Shown here one piece after another: positions 23,601-35,040 of a stretch of DNA of 64,000 bases. The notes under the pieces were generated by a model. It was not told the origin of the DNA and did not search any database. It was given only the letters and a program-made list of their open reading frames with translations. The DNA is from Euonymus europaeus. Its lineage: Eukaryota > Streptophyta > Magnoliopsida > Celastrales > Celastraceae. Each line of letters begins with the position of its first letter. Positions within the stretch are counted from its first letter, which is position 1. The stretch covers positions 2,485,001-2,549,000 of the forward strand of contig OY756957.1 in assembly GCA_963580455.1 (NCBI GenBank), given 5' to 3'. A program made the position numbers and the translations under genes.

Positions 23601-26600
23601 AAATTAAAAGAAGCAATTAACAAAAAAATTGAGGCTCTAGATGGGAATGGCTAATGAAAGAGAATCCACTTCATCAATTCAAAATTATTTTTTCTGATAG
23701 CAAATAAAGCAGGCGACCCAAAACAGTATGGGACCATGGCTTGATAATTTTCATCAACAGTGAGGATATATAATAATATTTCATTTCAAATGATTTTGCA
23801 GGTTCCCATTCCTGCATGAGAGCAGGATGGTCCGAACATCCATTCCATGATCCAAATGACCAGGTAATAGCTAATATATATTAAATTTAAAGACCAAGAG
23901 CAGGCTACGACACAATAACTATATAACTTTGTGTGTAATAAAAAAAACACTTAGCACCTTGCACAGACCTCTGAGCTGGGATCAACAAAGGTGGATAAAA
24001 AAGATCTATAACAATCCTCCATTCATAACAATAATGACATACTCATATTCATAAGCACTGATAGAAGAAACAAGGCAAACCTGGTAAAATGCCAAAATTC
24101 TTCCAGCTTCAATATGAGCTTCAGCTTGTTTAATTCTTTTTAATAACTCTTCATCACATATCTCAGTATCTGTGAAGTTCAAAATATTATATGTGACGCC
24201 CAATAATATATCCTCCAGCGATAAAAAAGACCATATGAAACATAAATTTTAGAATACTCGACTCAAGAGAAGGAAAAAAACAGCAATTACAAGTTTACAA
24301 CAATAGCAAGTATGTGGGTAGCTTGTATTCAAAAGAGAAAAGAACTAGATGCCAATATTAAGATAAAATAGCATTTCTGCTACAATCAAAACTACATTAC
24401 AGTGTCTCAGTTTGCATCTGCTGCAGTTACCCTGGAGGGAGGGTGATGAGGAGCCAGGAGCCAGCCACTGAACCAGGGGTGCTCTTCATCCGGTCGGAAA
24501 ATTAAATGCAATAATATTGACATTTCTTAAAAAACACTTCATAGAGTAAGCCTTTTTAAGGATAAACATATTGAAGAAGACTTAGCATCCATGATATGCA
24601 ATAACCCATTCACTCTAAATTTGTTTTAAAAAATAAGTGTCATCAACTATCCAGACATAAAATTGATATAACCCCATTCGGCACACTTATAATATACTAT
24701 ATGATAACTAAGTTTACCTTGCTTCTGCGGAAGTTTTGACAATATGCTAGCCATGGTACTCCACCTATCTGTAGATGAGCATAAATATATGCACTGAATA
24801 GCACAATCTATAGCTTGAACCTCATCCCTAAAAAAGCCATTACTGGGAAACTCCTTGCAACCTTCCTCAAAAACAGTCGAGCATATATCTAATTTGTTCT
24901 CTACAGCAATCTCCTTCAGCCATCTAACCAGAAATGACTCATCCTTAAGATCTACTGAAAACTGGACATCAGTTACCAGATCTTGAGCAACTGAGGTAAA
25001 ATCATGAAGCCTATTTTGCATAAATGGAATTGCCTTATCATGCAACCTTCCAACCACATTTGCTTCCGTAACTCCTCTAAGCGTGATTCTGAATTTTTCA
25101 TAGTCAGATAATTGTTCCCATGTGGCAAGAGTCATATTCAAGCATAATTCACCATCACTCTCTTCAGAATAAATAAGCTGGTACAAGTATAAGACATCCT
25201 TGTGAAACCTTTGGAGCTCAGAGATACCTTTACGACAACCAAAGTCAACCAAACTTAGGCAGTTATCTAGCTGGCCACTACAGGAATCAATCTCTCTAGA
25301 TCTATTCCTGTACCATACCGAAAGCTCAGTAGCTGATGGCCAAGAAGTTTCCGTGCTCCGCTTGACCATTGGTTCGGTTCTGACCCGTAAACCAATCTCA
25401 AGGTTTTCGGGTAATTTATTGATATATGTAACCATTTTGTCACATTCAACCCAATCTTCTTTCCTAATGGCAGTACTTGTTGGAGAAGACCTCCCAGGAA
25501 GAAGCTGTGCATATGTCTGTACAGGAACCGTCTCTGGGACAGCAGCTAAAATTTGCAACATGGAAGGAATCAATGAATAGGGATGACGTTTGAAAACCAG
25601 GTTTAATGCCCCAATTTTTCCACTTTCAGCAAGTTCCAGAGCAGCTTCACTAATAGGCATAGCACGAAATTTGCCGTATCCCTGCACAGAAAACCTGTGT
25701 CATGCAAATACCACAAGGTGAATAATCAAAACATATGATTTAAAAGAATTTAAGGTACCTTCTTCAGATATGTAGAATATAAATCAAAGTCAATGAATTT
25801 CTATACTCTTCTCAGGAAAATTAAAAAAAACTCCCTTACATATTGAAACTGCGGTCATAACTCATCAAACATTTTTGTTGACACAAAGACACACACATTT
25901 TAAGTGAAGATAAACAAGAATAAGGCCAACTCGATTCTTTATACCCCTCAGCAGTGCCCAGGCAAAGCAATTATCAAGGTCAAACATTATTTGAAACGTC
26001 GTCATTTCAAAAACCATCAATTGCAATCAACTTCGCCATACCTGCCCATGTTTATCCCAAGATATGTCTCTAGCCTGTCTCCAAATTGCAATAACTGAAG
26101 TCTAGCCAGGCGGAAATCCCAAATTTCGGGAATATCTTGATCTTCTGACTCAGAGAAACCATACTGATTAGTAAGGCGCAAACCACATGCAAGTAGAGCC
26201 TTCACAGCATCTTCAGTTGAGCCAACTATATTTATGCATTCAGAAAGCACGAAAGATTGATCCTTAATGTTTGACAGAAACATATTTATCTCATATACTC
26301 CTTGCCCAGAATGCAACCATTGTGACTTTAGAACCTCATCTCTATCCAATGAATGATGATCAGCAAAGTCCAAGGCAGGCTGATCTTGTTTATACATTTC
26401 AAGAACAGATCTCTCTGAAAATGATATCAAGCTCCAGCACAACCGAGAAATATCAAATTGATCAAATCTGTCTTCAGCGATCTCCTCTGCACACTGTAAA
26501 TCAGTAGTTTTTTTGTCACGATTAAATTTATTGCAACCCTCTTGAGACAAAATACTCTCTAAAATAAATAAGTTCCCTTGAAACTGGTAAACTCTTTCTA

Positions 26601-26846
26601 AAAGAGGCTCGAAATTGACTTGTGGAAAGAAAAGGAACCGCACAACCAGGTTAGCAGCAGCAACACCCACCGAGAAGAAACACAACCGATAAGAAACGGA
26701 GAAGAAAGAGAGAAGAAACGAAAGCTAGGAGAGTAGGACTCACCGAGAGAAGGAATCCACCGGAGAGGAGGAGAACCTGCGTACGCGAGAGGAATGTGAT
26801 AGAACCAGCTTAGGTCAGGGGTAAATAAGGTATCAAAATTGAACAC
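17680..26846 (-). CDS. MIP2: Sec39-domain tethering protein (MIP2/NBAS type), N-terminally truncated
   Basis: Seven exons encode the C-terminal part of plant MAG2-INTERACTING PROTEIN 2, the NBAS/Sec39 subunit of the ER tether for Golgi-derived vesicles: 26618-26042, 25694-24718, 24169-24081, 22889-22530, 22046-20804, 20653-20388 and 20268-17680. Conserved blocks include FDISRLCWSLISFSERSV, GLRLTNQYGFSESEDQDIPE, NLGVTLLPMQYRQIKDPMEI and AIAREAAVAGDLQLAFDLCL. All phases agree and no internal stop was seen across about 2,030 codons. The usual N-terminal beta-propeller (roughly 400 residues of a protein near 2,400) is missing. A possible first exon, 26846-26744, with GTGAGT donor, splices in phase onto 26618 and would give 2,067 residues with a new 34-residue start. 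A Met at 26685 is also in frame. About eight residues are also missing after SVLEMYK. It may be a functional short form or a decaying duplicate. Confidence 0.85.
20735..20789. repeat. 27-bp direct duplication at an exon-intron border
   Basis: The unit GAGTGTAAATTCTAGAAGTC plus CATTTAT occurs twice in a row in the intron just downstream of exon 22046-20804. It is a small slippage duplication that does not disturb the splice donor at 20803. Confidence 0.8.
22890..24080. other. Long intron of the Sec39 gene
   Basis: About 1.2 kb between the exons ending at 24081 and starting at 22889. Neither strand contains a recognisable gene or transposon end. Short open frames such as 23316-23537 on the plus strand lack family resemblance. 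Confidence 0.55.
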
Positions 26847-26916
26847 CAGTGAATTTCTAGATCACTCAAAATTATACTAGACAAGTTTTTTTTTCAAAAA
26901 TGATATGCAGTACATG

Positions 26917-27420
26917 GCTAAGTAGCCCATCCTTATGTGGAACTGTGTTGGCAATGACATCTCACATACACAGCTGGAATTATTACCCATGTTTTGATTG
27001 GTTTTAGGTCACATTATGAATTTCAAATAAATATTTAATCTCATGTTCTCTCTTGTCCCTTCACTTTCTATCTCATGTTCTCTCTCCCTCCTCTCTCTTG
27101 CACCTTCACTGTTGGAGCTCAAAGTCGACCGTTCGGCCACCGATCGGAGCTAGCGACCCACCGATCTGAAACGCCAGTGCACCATGAGTAATCCCCAACC
27201 TTTATTTGCCGTCAACAACCGTATATTTTGTCTGAATCACACATAAAGTTGCGATCAACCAAAATTTTCGAATCTCGATCCGGCCACCATAGGCTACTCC
27301 TTCATGAACCACCACCATGAGTGAATTTGTCTTGATGAGCTCTACATGTTTCAGCCTTTGGATGGCCGGAACAGTCGCCGGAAAAATTATTCCATTGATT
27401 TTAATCAATGGATTCTGGAC
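26917..27420 (+). repeat. Left arm of the long-TIR element
   Basis: Inverse copy of 28904-29411 with moderate divergence and small indels. Contains CT-rich tracts (TCTCTCTCCCTCCTCTC) that match the GA-rich stretch in the other arm. Confidence 0.8.
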
Positions 27421-27648
27421 ACATATTGGTGGTGGCTATATGTCATTTTTGTTTTTGTTTTGACATTTGCTGGTTTGGTTTTTTCCTACGCCACTGATTT
27501 TATTTTGTTATTTTATGTTTGGAAGTTTTGAAGTGCAAGAAAGACAGAGGAAAAAAAAGATTATTGTAGTGGGGGTGCTATCACTTAGGAACCAACGACT
27601 TGCATTTTTCTCTTTGTGGGTCTTGTTTTTTCTTAAATTTTCACCAAA

Positions 27649-28320
27649 ATGGTAGAGCAAACCAATTCATTAATAAAATCAATAAATTAAAGCAACTAAC
27701 TATTTCATTGAAAAAATCAATAGATTAACCAATTTCATTGATTTTAACAACGAACTGAACCAATGGAATTCACGATTCCATTGATTTTATCAATGGAATA
27801 TACAATGGACAACCATATATCTTTGATATAAGCATTTTTTTATGATATGTCATTTATATGGACCTCATAATCTATTTTCTAACCCAATACATCCTCAAAT
27901 ATTTAAAGTTTAGCTTAATAAGAACAACTTTAAATTTTAACCTCGATTAATAATGGAATTCACTGATATTGTTGTCAAATGTTAGAGATTTTAATCATTT
28001 TTAAATCGTTTATAAATTCCATTGATTTTATCAAAGGAATATACAATGAAGTTAACAATTCCATATGTTTTATCACTGGAATATACAATTGAACCAATGC
28101 TATTTTATTAGTGAAATATATGATTTATATATCATTGATTTTTCACCGAAATGGTAGAACTGATCAACTCATTAATAAAATCAATGGATTAAAGCAACTG
28201 ACTATTTCCTTCAAACAATAATAAATTAACCAATTTCATTGATTTTAACAATGAATAGAACCAATGGGCTAATCAATTCCATTGATTTTATCAATGGAAT
28301 ATATAATGAAGTTTACAAAT
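27649..28320. repeat. Direct duplication built of ATTGATTTTATCAATGGAAT palindromes
   Basis: Segments beginning GGTAGAGCAAACCAATTCAT (27649) and GGTAGAACTGATCAACTCAT (28151) can be aligned over about 160 bp. Both carry several self-complementary copies of CATTGATTTTAWCAATG. It forms the core of the long-TIR element and could fold extensively. Confidence 0.65.
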
Positions 28321-28468
28321 TTGTTCATTTTATCAATGAAATATACTATTGATTAACCAATGCTATTTTATCAGTGAAATATATTATTTATATATCATTC
28401 ATGATAAAAAAAATGGAATAAACAAAATTGTGGTTCAAATTTTTCATGTTCAGGGTCATCAAGATATT

Positions 28469-28743
28469 TTATTTTATTTTTTTATCAAAGAAACTTGCAT
28501 ATATTAATTCGAGTGAATAGCATCCATGTAAACAAAATGAGCAACGTCTGGAGGATAATCCTCTATAAGAAAAGTATCATGATTCTGCCTAAGTGCAATT
28601 TGTGCTAACTCATGTGCCACTGAATTAGCTTTTCTCTTAGTGTGATGCACTTCTGCAGTAGTAAAACCAATAAGCAAAGATTGGATCATTTCCACTATAA
28701 CACCATGTGGAAGGAATGAATCGTGCTGCTGCTGCTGTATGTG
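28469..28743 (-). mobile_element. 5'-truncated LINE insertion with 18-bp target duplication
   Basis: A 275-bp insert is bounded by perfect 18-bp direct repeats CAGGGTCATCAAGATATT (28451-28468 and 28744-28761). Its left edge on the plus strand is T-rich, corresponding to a poly(A)-like tail on the minus strand. The minus-strand translation (about 28743-28504) contains a degenerate RNase H-like tail with VHHTKRKANSVAHELAQIA and a short C-terminus, typical of the 3' end of plant non-LTR elements or RVT_3-type genes. The combination of tail, truncation and long duplication indicates target-primed reverse transcription. Confidence 0.85.
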
Positions 28744-28903
28744 CAGGGTCATCAAGATATTGATCTTTCTTCTATGAGTTTGTATACAAAGTCACACTGA
28801 AAATGTATATTGACTATCTCATTCCCAAATCATGCAACGAAATAGAAAAAATAATGGAGAAAAGAAGACACACAAATCATAATAGTTTAAAAATAAAATT
28901 TGC

Positions 28904-29411
28904 GTCCAGAATCCATTGATTAAAATCAATGGAATAATTTTCCGACGACTATTCCGGCCGTCCAATGGCTGAAACATGTAGAGCTCATCAAGACAAATTC
29001 AGTTATGATAGTGGTTCATGAAGGGGGAGCCTACGGTGGCCGGATCAGGCTCCAAAAGTTTTGGTTGGCCGCGATTTCAAGGAGAGATTCCGATGAAATA
29101 GTTGGTTGTTGGTGGCAAACGAAGGTTGGGGATGACTCATGGTGCTCCGGCGTTTCAAATCGGTGGGTCGCCAGCTCCGATGGGTGGCCGGACGGTCGAC
29201 TTTGAGCTCCGACAGTGAGAGAGAAAGAGAAGAGGAAGAGAGAGAAGAAGGTAGTAGAAGAGAGAGAACGTGAAAGTGAGCTAAAGAGAGAGAATGTGAC
29301 AATGATTATTTATTTGGTATTTCAAAAATTAAAATTTGTCTACTCACATGCTGAGTCATCTGCCATGTAGGAATGGGTCACCATGGGCCATTATTTGATG
29401 GGCTACCTAGC
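28904..29411 (-). repeat. Right arm of the long-TIR element
   Basis: Inverse partner of 26917-27420. It ends GATGGGCTACCTAGC near 29411, followed by a poly-T/G-rich tract (29419-29447). Confidence 0.8.
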
Positions 29412-30837
29412 ACTACTGTTTTTTTTTTTTTGGGTGGGGGAGGGCAATGCCAGTCACTGAAAAAACTATTTAAGTACGTGTTCATAGGATCATTGTCTTT
29501 AAAAAACTCTCATTTTTGGTGAAAATCGATATTCAAGCAGAGTCTTAGACGAATTAACCGTAAACCTAAAAATAAAAATGAAAACACGAGAAAACCGATT
29601 GAGTTTTTTAGCACAAATTGAGAACCCTAAAATGAATAATCGCGTAAAACATATTCTTACATGATCCAGCTACCACTCACACAAATCGAAGATCGTAAAA
29701 GGGTGAATCGGGAACCCTATAAGGGAAGAAGAATAGATCTGCAAAAAAGAAGTGAAGTCGAGAACAAAGGATACGCTCGCTCTTGTAACAGACGGAACTC
29801 TCCATGTTTTGGGTGAAAATCACAAAAACGTGGAAATCTCATTTTCAGTTTTGTGCTGTATGTTTTCACCTATTTTCAAAAATATAATTCTTAAAGCGAC
29901 CAACCAAACAAATTTTCAGTTTTTCCCAAAATTAAAAACTCAAAACATAACCCAAAATGACAAAAAGAACAACAAGCCCTTGAAAGGCAAGGCAAGTTGT
30001 CAACCATTCAACTAAGAAGCCCCTTAAAACATTTAAAAATAACATAGAATACCAGAAAAAGTTAACCATGTTAACCGCATCAACTGTCAACAGAACGAAC
30101 TCTTGGAGAACACAGCAATCTGAAGATTTTGATTGTTCTATTTAAAAAGAGTGATTTTAATATTTTTTCAAGGCTATAACCAAATTCAAACAAAGATTGG
30201 ATATTTGAAAACTGAGAATGCAAAGGAATATCTACGCTGCCTCTGTCCTCCCACTGTTGTTGTATTGCAACCTACAGAGATAGTCGCTCGGTAATGTCGC
30301 TCGGTTGGGCACAAATGTCTAACAAACGAAAGTCGGATAGAAACTGTCTCCTTGTTTTACCCTATTATTTTTCCAAATTTCCTACTTTCAAATAGAAATG
30401 TCCATTACCGACTGATTCGTTTGTTTTTACTTGCATAAATTATCACTAATCAAGATACCTATTTTAAAAAATAAAATGACAATCAATGCCCCTTGTACTG
30501 CTATCAACTTGCCAACCTAGTCCTACCTACCAAACGATGAGAAGAACAAAGGAGGATGAAAAAGGAAAAGACAATGCCACAATCAAGGACAATGTAAAAG
30601 CCAAAGGTCTGTCGGTTAAGTAACAATATCCTTACCACGATGTCACATTATTTAACCTAAAAAATTGTGATCCTTAAACAGTTTTGACTCCACACATACT
30701 GCTCTCAGTAAATGGCTCATTTTTCTAGAGACTCCATCCTTAACAGCATGCCAATTCAATGTAGAGCAAGAATGCGCAGAAAGTCCTTATGCCTTCAAAA
30801 AATTGCAACAATAACAACACAAAGGGTAGAGAAAAAT
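29412..30837. other. Intergenic stretch without recognised genes
   Basis: AT-rich with many short A-rich runs. The open frames present (for example 29752-30015 plus) do not resemble known proteins. The missing N-terminal exons of the Sec39 gene were looked for here on the minus strand and not found. Confidence 0.55.
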
Positions 30838-31206
30838 AGAGAACACAAAGGGCTTGCTTGGATAACAAAAATGAGGATTAAGTGGAATAGTATAAGGGAG
30901 AATTAAGTGAGGTAAAATAATTAAATAAAATTTTATCTTGATTGGATGGAGAAAAAGTGAATTAAAGTATAAATTATTAACTTTACTTGAATATGACGTA
31001 GAGTAAGATAAATTAAATAATTTAAACATTTAAAATGACTTTTTTCTTACTCTATCTTGCTAATCCCTCAAATCAAGAGATTACAATTATCACTTAATGA
31101 GAGTAGAATAAAATATAATTTATCTCCTACACTACTCTCTTACCCCTTTCTCACTTAAAATCAAACAGTATATATAATCAGTATCCCACTTAATCCTTTC
31201 TATTTA
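30838..31206. mobile_element. Possible MITE-like element
   Basis: AT-rich segment with inverted similarity between GGATTAAGTGGAATAGTA near its left side and GGATTAAGTGGGATACTG read on the minus strand near its right side. It has no coding capacity. The ends and target duplication are not clear, so this is tentative. Confidence 0.35.
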
Positions 31207-31585
31207 AAAGCACATGCATTAGTGTGTGTTTAATGAGATATTAGATGTTGTTGAAATGTATATTTTTACTGATGTAACTGTATTAAAAAATATATTTTGT
31301 TGTTTTGATTGTACTGAAAGATGTGCTTTAATGGGACAAATATTAATTTTTGTGAAATTTTGTTATGAAAAAAATAAGAAAATAAAAATAATTGACTTGA
31401 ATAATGAAAAAAATAATAATTGTATTGAAAAATATGTTTTTATTAATGTGATTATACTAAAATATATATTTTGTTGACATCACTATATTAAAAGTTCTGT
31501 GTGATTTGAATTTTTATATAATAAAAATGAAATTCATAAATAATTTTAACAGGAATAACATCTTAACCATTGCCATTGCTATAAC
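31207..31585 (+). mobile_element. Diverged copy of the Tourist-like MITE family
   Basis: Shares the internal pattern TTGAAATGTATATTTTTACTGATG and ...TATATAATAAAAATGAAATTC with the MITE at 16737-17075. It begins AGCACATGCATTAGTGTGTG, like GAGCAAATGCAACGGTAGTG there. The right boundary is approximate and no TTA duplication was confirmed. Confidence 0.45.
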
Positions 31586-32430
31586 CCTCCAAAGCTCTAA
31601 TCTAAACAAACCCTAGATCATATAATAATAGGAATCCACAAGCCCAGCTGAAAGACTAGGAAACCAAATGTCAAAGGAAAATGTGTCAAGCAAGCCTTGC
31701 TAAGAAAAGGAGAATCCATAACTAAGAAAAGATCAGATCGAGAGTAGGCTAATTTTGCAAGAAGAGAGGCGGCGAAAGCATTGAGGGGCGTTATCCAAAG
31801 CGGCGCCCAGCGTCGAGCCGTCGGCTCCATTTAATCGCTCGTCTACAGCCCTTCTGTCAGCAACAGAAGCCAATGCTCGCTCTGGTCTGACAAACACTTG
31901 AAAGTACCGAATTCAGTTTCCAAGCGAATGTGACTATTCTGTCTGCAAATGATAGGTTTCGTTCGCTGAACATAGCTGAAATTGCTTTATATACACTTGG
32001 AATTTGCCTTAATTGAGTTTAAGCACTCTGGGTTTAATAAATGATGAGGTATGCTTATTTTTCTTGTTCTTTTTAGAGATTCAAACCAAATCTCAAGTAC
32101 GAAGGCAGAAATATTAGTCGAACGCTGGATTCTTGTTTGCCAATTTGTGGATCGACTCCTACTAAGAAACAGAGATATTGTGAAGGAGAATGAAGAGCAA
32201 ATAGAGACAGATCAGGGGAGAAAAGGGCCGGGGAAAACAGCATCAATTAGGCATAACAGGTTAATTCTCATTCACTACCTACTAGAGGAGAATACAACCA
32301 AACGCAAACTTAATATGCCAAAACAAACATTACCGAACGTGAAAAAAGGCAGAGAGACTAACATCCACATAGCACGAATTATTTCATATTCAACCAGACG
32401 ACCATTACTCACATCATATTATCCCATAAT
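31586..32430. other. Intergenic stretch; open frames of unknown meaning
   Basis: Open frames at 31618-31830 (-) and 32051-32434 (+) were inspected. The latter has a short stretch TKAEILVERWILV that could be coding, but neither is recognised and there is no supporting exon structure. The stretch lies downstream of the sHSP gene. Confidence 0.4.
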
Positions 32431-32901
32431 TTAGGCAATTTTAACCTCAATGGTCTTGGGCTTCTTAGGCTCCGGTGGAGGCAATTTCTGAACGGTGACA
32501 GTCAACACACCATCCTGACAAACAGCAGAAATCGCTTCAATGTTTGCATTCTCAGGCAGCACAAACTTCCTCATAAACTTGCCGACCCGCCTTTCCATTC
32601 TCACATACTTGGCCCCTTCTTTCTCCTCCTCGCGCTTCCTTTCACCACTAACCACCAGCACATTGTCTTCCTCCACCTGCACCTTGATGTCATCTGATTT
32701 CAGCCCAGGCATGTCGACAACGAAGACGTAGGAATTCGGGTACTCCTTAACATCCGCCGGAGTAGCCGCCATGGCCTTGGCATCGCGGACGTAAGTACGA
32801 GACGGGTTGTTGAATGACTTCTCGGCGTCTTCGCTGACGTCCATCATTTGGTGGAGCGCGTTCAAGATTGGAGCATCCAAACCCATGATTCTGAAATCCA
32901 T
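32431..32901 (-). CDS. Class II cytosolic small heat shock protein (about 17.7 kDa)
   Basis: A single-exon 156-residue protein starting [20 protein letters not shown], the class II signature N-terminus. The alpha-crystallin domain follows, with [38 protein letters not shown], a FVLPENAN strand region and [18 protein letters not shown] before the terminal IEVKIA. Small HSPs form large oligomers that hold unfolding proteins in a refoldable state; class II members are cytosolic. An upstream in-frame Met six codons earlier exists (32919), but the family start is at 32901. No introns, as usual. Heat-shock elements and a TATA box lie upstream. A second class II gene is 0.9 kb away in the same orientation, so the pair arose by tandem duplication. 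Confidence 0.96.
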   Translation of the reverse strand: MDFRIMGLDAPILNALHQMMDVSEDAEKSFNNPSRTYVRDAKAMAATPADVKEYPNSYVFVVDMPGLKSDDIKVQVEEDNVLVVSGERKREEEKEGAKYVRMERRVGKFMRKFVLPENANIEAISAVCQDGVLTVTVQKLPPPEPKKPKTIEVKIA

Positions 32902-33020
32902 CTTTCGCTTCCTTCCCACCGTAGAAATCTTCGCTTGGTTTCACAGAATTGGCAACTTCCAAAGATCTGATGATTTTTCTTGCTATTCGTTATGGATTCT
33001 GATGCAGGATGTGGCTGGTT

Positions 33021-33071
33021 ATTTATAGGGCGGGCTTGCAGGATTCGCGAAGGAGCGGATTTAGAAGTTTC
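33021..33071 (-). promoter_or_regulatory. Heat-shock promoter: TATA box and HSEs
   Basis: On the minus strand a TATA box CTATAAATA lies at 33021-33029. Two inverted GAA/TTC modules lie just upstream: TTCGCGAA at 33044-33051 and GAAGTTTC at 33064-33071, the latter followed in step by a third GAG half-site. This spacing is that of heat-shock elements bound by HSF trimers. The predicted leader is roughly 90-100 nt. Confidence 0.8.
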
Positions 33072-33784
33072 TGGAGGGGAAAGGAAAGAAGGTGGAGTTT
33101 CCAGGAGGTTCATTTGATTTCTTCCACATGAGTCCAGAACCTTCATGCCTCGGAGTAACGCGAACTTCACTATTTTGAAGTTGTTTTTTTTATTAAAACA
33201 TAAGGCCCATTGGACTTTTTGAGTTTTGTGGACTTGCAAACAAATGAAAACAATAGTAAAGTAGTTTTTTGGGCTTTCTGACCTTCCTGAAATGAAAGTG
33301 ACCAAAGAACACAGCCGAGCAAAATTTCAAAATTGTATTTAGAATAAGTACATTATTTAGAAAACAAAATTATAAACTACGGAGCGTTCAACTTGGAAAC
33401 ATGAGCATAGAGGTGATAACGATCATTTTTTAACATATTTTGATTAAATGATTTAGTCGATTTCAGTAGAAAATATGTATTTTTTAAATAAATAAAAAAA
33501 CCGACCAAAATTAAACTGATTTTTATGGATTTTGATTTAGTCGATTTTTTTACTATTATTTTATTTTCATAATGCGCATACAGAATTCAACAAGGGAACC
33601 GTACTTCCACGTGGTACCTCATAGAATAAGACACGTATGATAACAGCAACATACAAAACCACGCAAAAAAACAAAGTGCGACACGTAGGACAACAAAAGC
33701 AGTAAACCAGTCCACTGATGAGCGATGACACCTTCAAAGCTCAAAGCTCAAAGTCGAAACTTAAAACCCTCTATAGTCTATACC

Positions 33785-34279
33785 TCATGCGACCTGCACT
33801 TCGATACTCTTGTTTTTCTTTGGCTCAGGCGGCGGCTTCTTCTCCGCCGTCACAGTCAACACTCCATCCTGATAAACAGCCGATAACTTCTCCGGATTGG
33901 CATTTTCCGGCAAAAAAAACTTCTTCAAATACTTCCCTTGCCTCCTCTCCATCCTAATGTACTTAATCCCTTCTTTAACTTCCTTCTCTTTCTCCCTCTC
34001 TCTTTTCCTCTCTCCACTCACGACCAAAATGTTGTCCTCCATGTGGACCCTGATTTGATCCTTCTTCAGACCAGGCATGTCGATGATGTACACGTATGAG
34101 CTAGGGCACTCGACCACGTCCGCCGGCGTTGCATTCATCGCCTTGGCGTCACGCACGTAGGCACGCGACGGAGCGTGGTGGGATGACTTGTCTTGCTCGT
34201 CCGAGAGGTCGATAATGTCGTGGAGGATGTCGATTATGGATTGATCGATTCCCATTCCCCTTAGATCTAGAGTAGCCAT
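33785..34279 (-). CDS. Class II cytosolic small heat shock protein (about 18.8 kDa)
   Basis: An intronless 164-residue protein. The start at 34279 ([20 protein letters not shown]) is chosen because it matches the family; a further upstream in-frame Met (34402) would add a non-conserved leader overlapping the TATA box. The alpha-crystallin domain has [35 protein letters not shown], a Lys/Glu-rich insertion [27 protein letters not shown] and [18 protein letters not shown]. It is the tandem paralogue of the gene at 32431-32901 and is longer by eight residues, largely the charged insertion. It is expected to work as an ATP-independent holdase in the cytosol under heat stress. Confidence 0.96.
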   Translation of the reverse strand: MATLDLRGMGIDQSIIDILHDIIDLSDEQDKSSHHAPSRAYVRDAKAMNATPADVVECPSSYVYIIDMPGLKKDQIRVHMEDNILVVSGERKREREKEKEVKEGIKYIRMERRQGKYLKKFFLPENANPEKLSAVYQDGVLTVTAEKKPPPEPKKNKSIEVQVA

Positions 34280-34354
34280 TCTGATTTTCTCTCTCTTTCT
34301 CGCGATGGAAAATGAAGGAAAGTTTCTTGGTTTCGGCAATTGAGGGAGGGGTGG

Positions 34355-34362
34355 TTTATATA
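34355..34362 (-). promoter_or_regulatory. TATA box of the upstream sHSP gene
   Basis: TATATAAA on the minus strand about 75 bp before the start codon at 34279. Unlike the sister gene, no perfect GAAnnTTC element is obvious immediately upstream; only weak half-sites occur near 34395-34420. Confidence 0.6.
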
Positions 34363-34664
34363 GTTGTGGTTGGATGGGAGAGGATAAAAGGGGTTGAATC
34401 AAGGATCATCACTGGTCGTCATTCCGGTTAACTGACAGACAATAGGATTTGTGTATATGCGGTGCAGTGAAGTTAGCATCGCTGGAAAGCGGTCGGTTTC
34501 GTTTGCCTGCTACGTGTTGCCCACTAGGATGTAATGTGAACTACGTGGCATCGAGAGGTGATGACGTGGTGGCCCTGCGTGTCTGCTTTGGATTGTATTC
34601 GATCACAATATGGACAAATAATTTATTAATTTTTTACTTAAATTAGCTAAGCATGCCTTGTTTT

Positions 34665-35040
34665 TCTCTATTGCCAATATTAGAATCCGTGGTGCAATTT
34701 TGATGTGTCACTCAAATTGTATTGAAATATGTATTTTTGTTAACGTGATTATATTGAGAGACATGTTTTATCGATGTGGATGAATATATAGCTTTATCTT
34801 TTGTAATAATTGTGAGACATAATATTGATTTTGGTGTAAATTTAATGAAAATAATATGGAGGAGAGATAAGTTATTGACTTGACTAAAATGAAGATAAAT
34901 AAATGTATAAAAATTTATGTTTTGCTAATGTCGTTATTGAGATACGTATTTTATTAATATGTATAAATATGTGAAATCACTTTTTATTAATAGAGACGAG
35001 GCCGAAAAATAAATTTAACGAGGACATGGAAATGCATCAT
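34665..35040 (+). mobile_element. Diverged copy of the Tourist-like MITE family
   Basis: Contains TTGAAATATGTATTTTTG and a block similar to GATGTGGATGAATATATAGCTT, in the same order and spacing as in the MITE at 16737-17075. Ends are approximate and terminal repeats poorly preserved. Confidence 0.45.

Larger units (their letters stand above)
26917..29411. mobile_element. Long-TIR transposon, MULE-like, non-autonomous
   Basis: Two arms of about 500 bp (26917-27420 and 28904-29411) are inverted copies. They share GGAGCTCAAAGTCGACCGT, TTTCAGCC/GGCTGAAACATGTAGAGC and the outer motif GCTARGTAGCCCATC. The interior (27421-28903) has no transposase. It contains a diverged direct duplication about 500 bp apart (27649 and 28151) full of ATTGATTTTATCAATGGAAT palindromes, and a small LINE insertion. 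Arm length suggests a Mutator-type or foldback element, but no clean 9-bp target duplication was found, so family and exact ends are uncertain. It lies directly 5' of the truncated Sec39 gene. Confidence 0.75.

Noticed and set aside
32051..32434. 127-residue plus-strand frame with LVERW
   Set aside because: Composition drifts to random after the first part, no exon partners are visible, and it overlaps the sHSP 3' end.
34280..34402. Longer N-terminus of the second sHSP
   Set aside because: The extension spans the TATA box and lacks conservation; class II proteins start at the Met at 34279.
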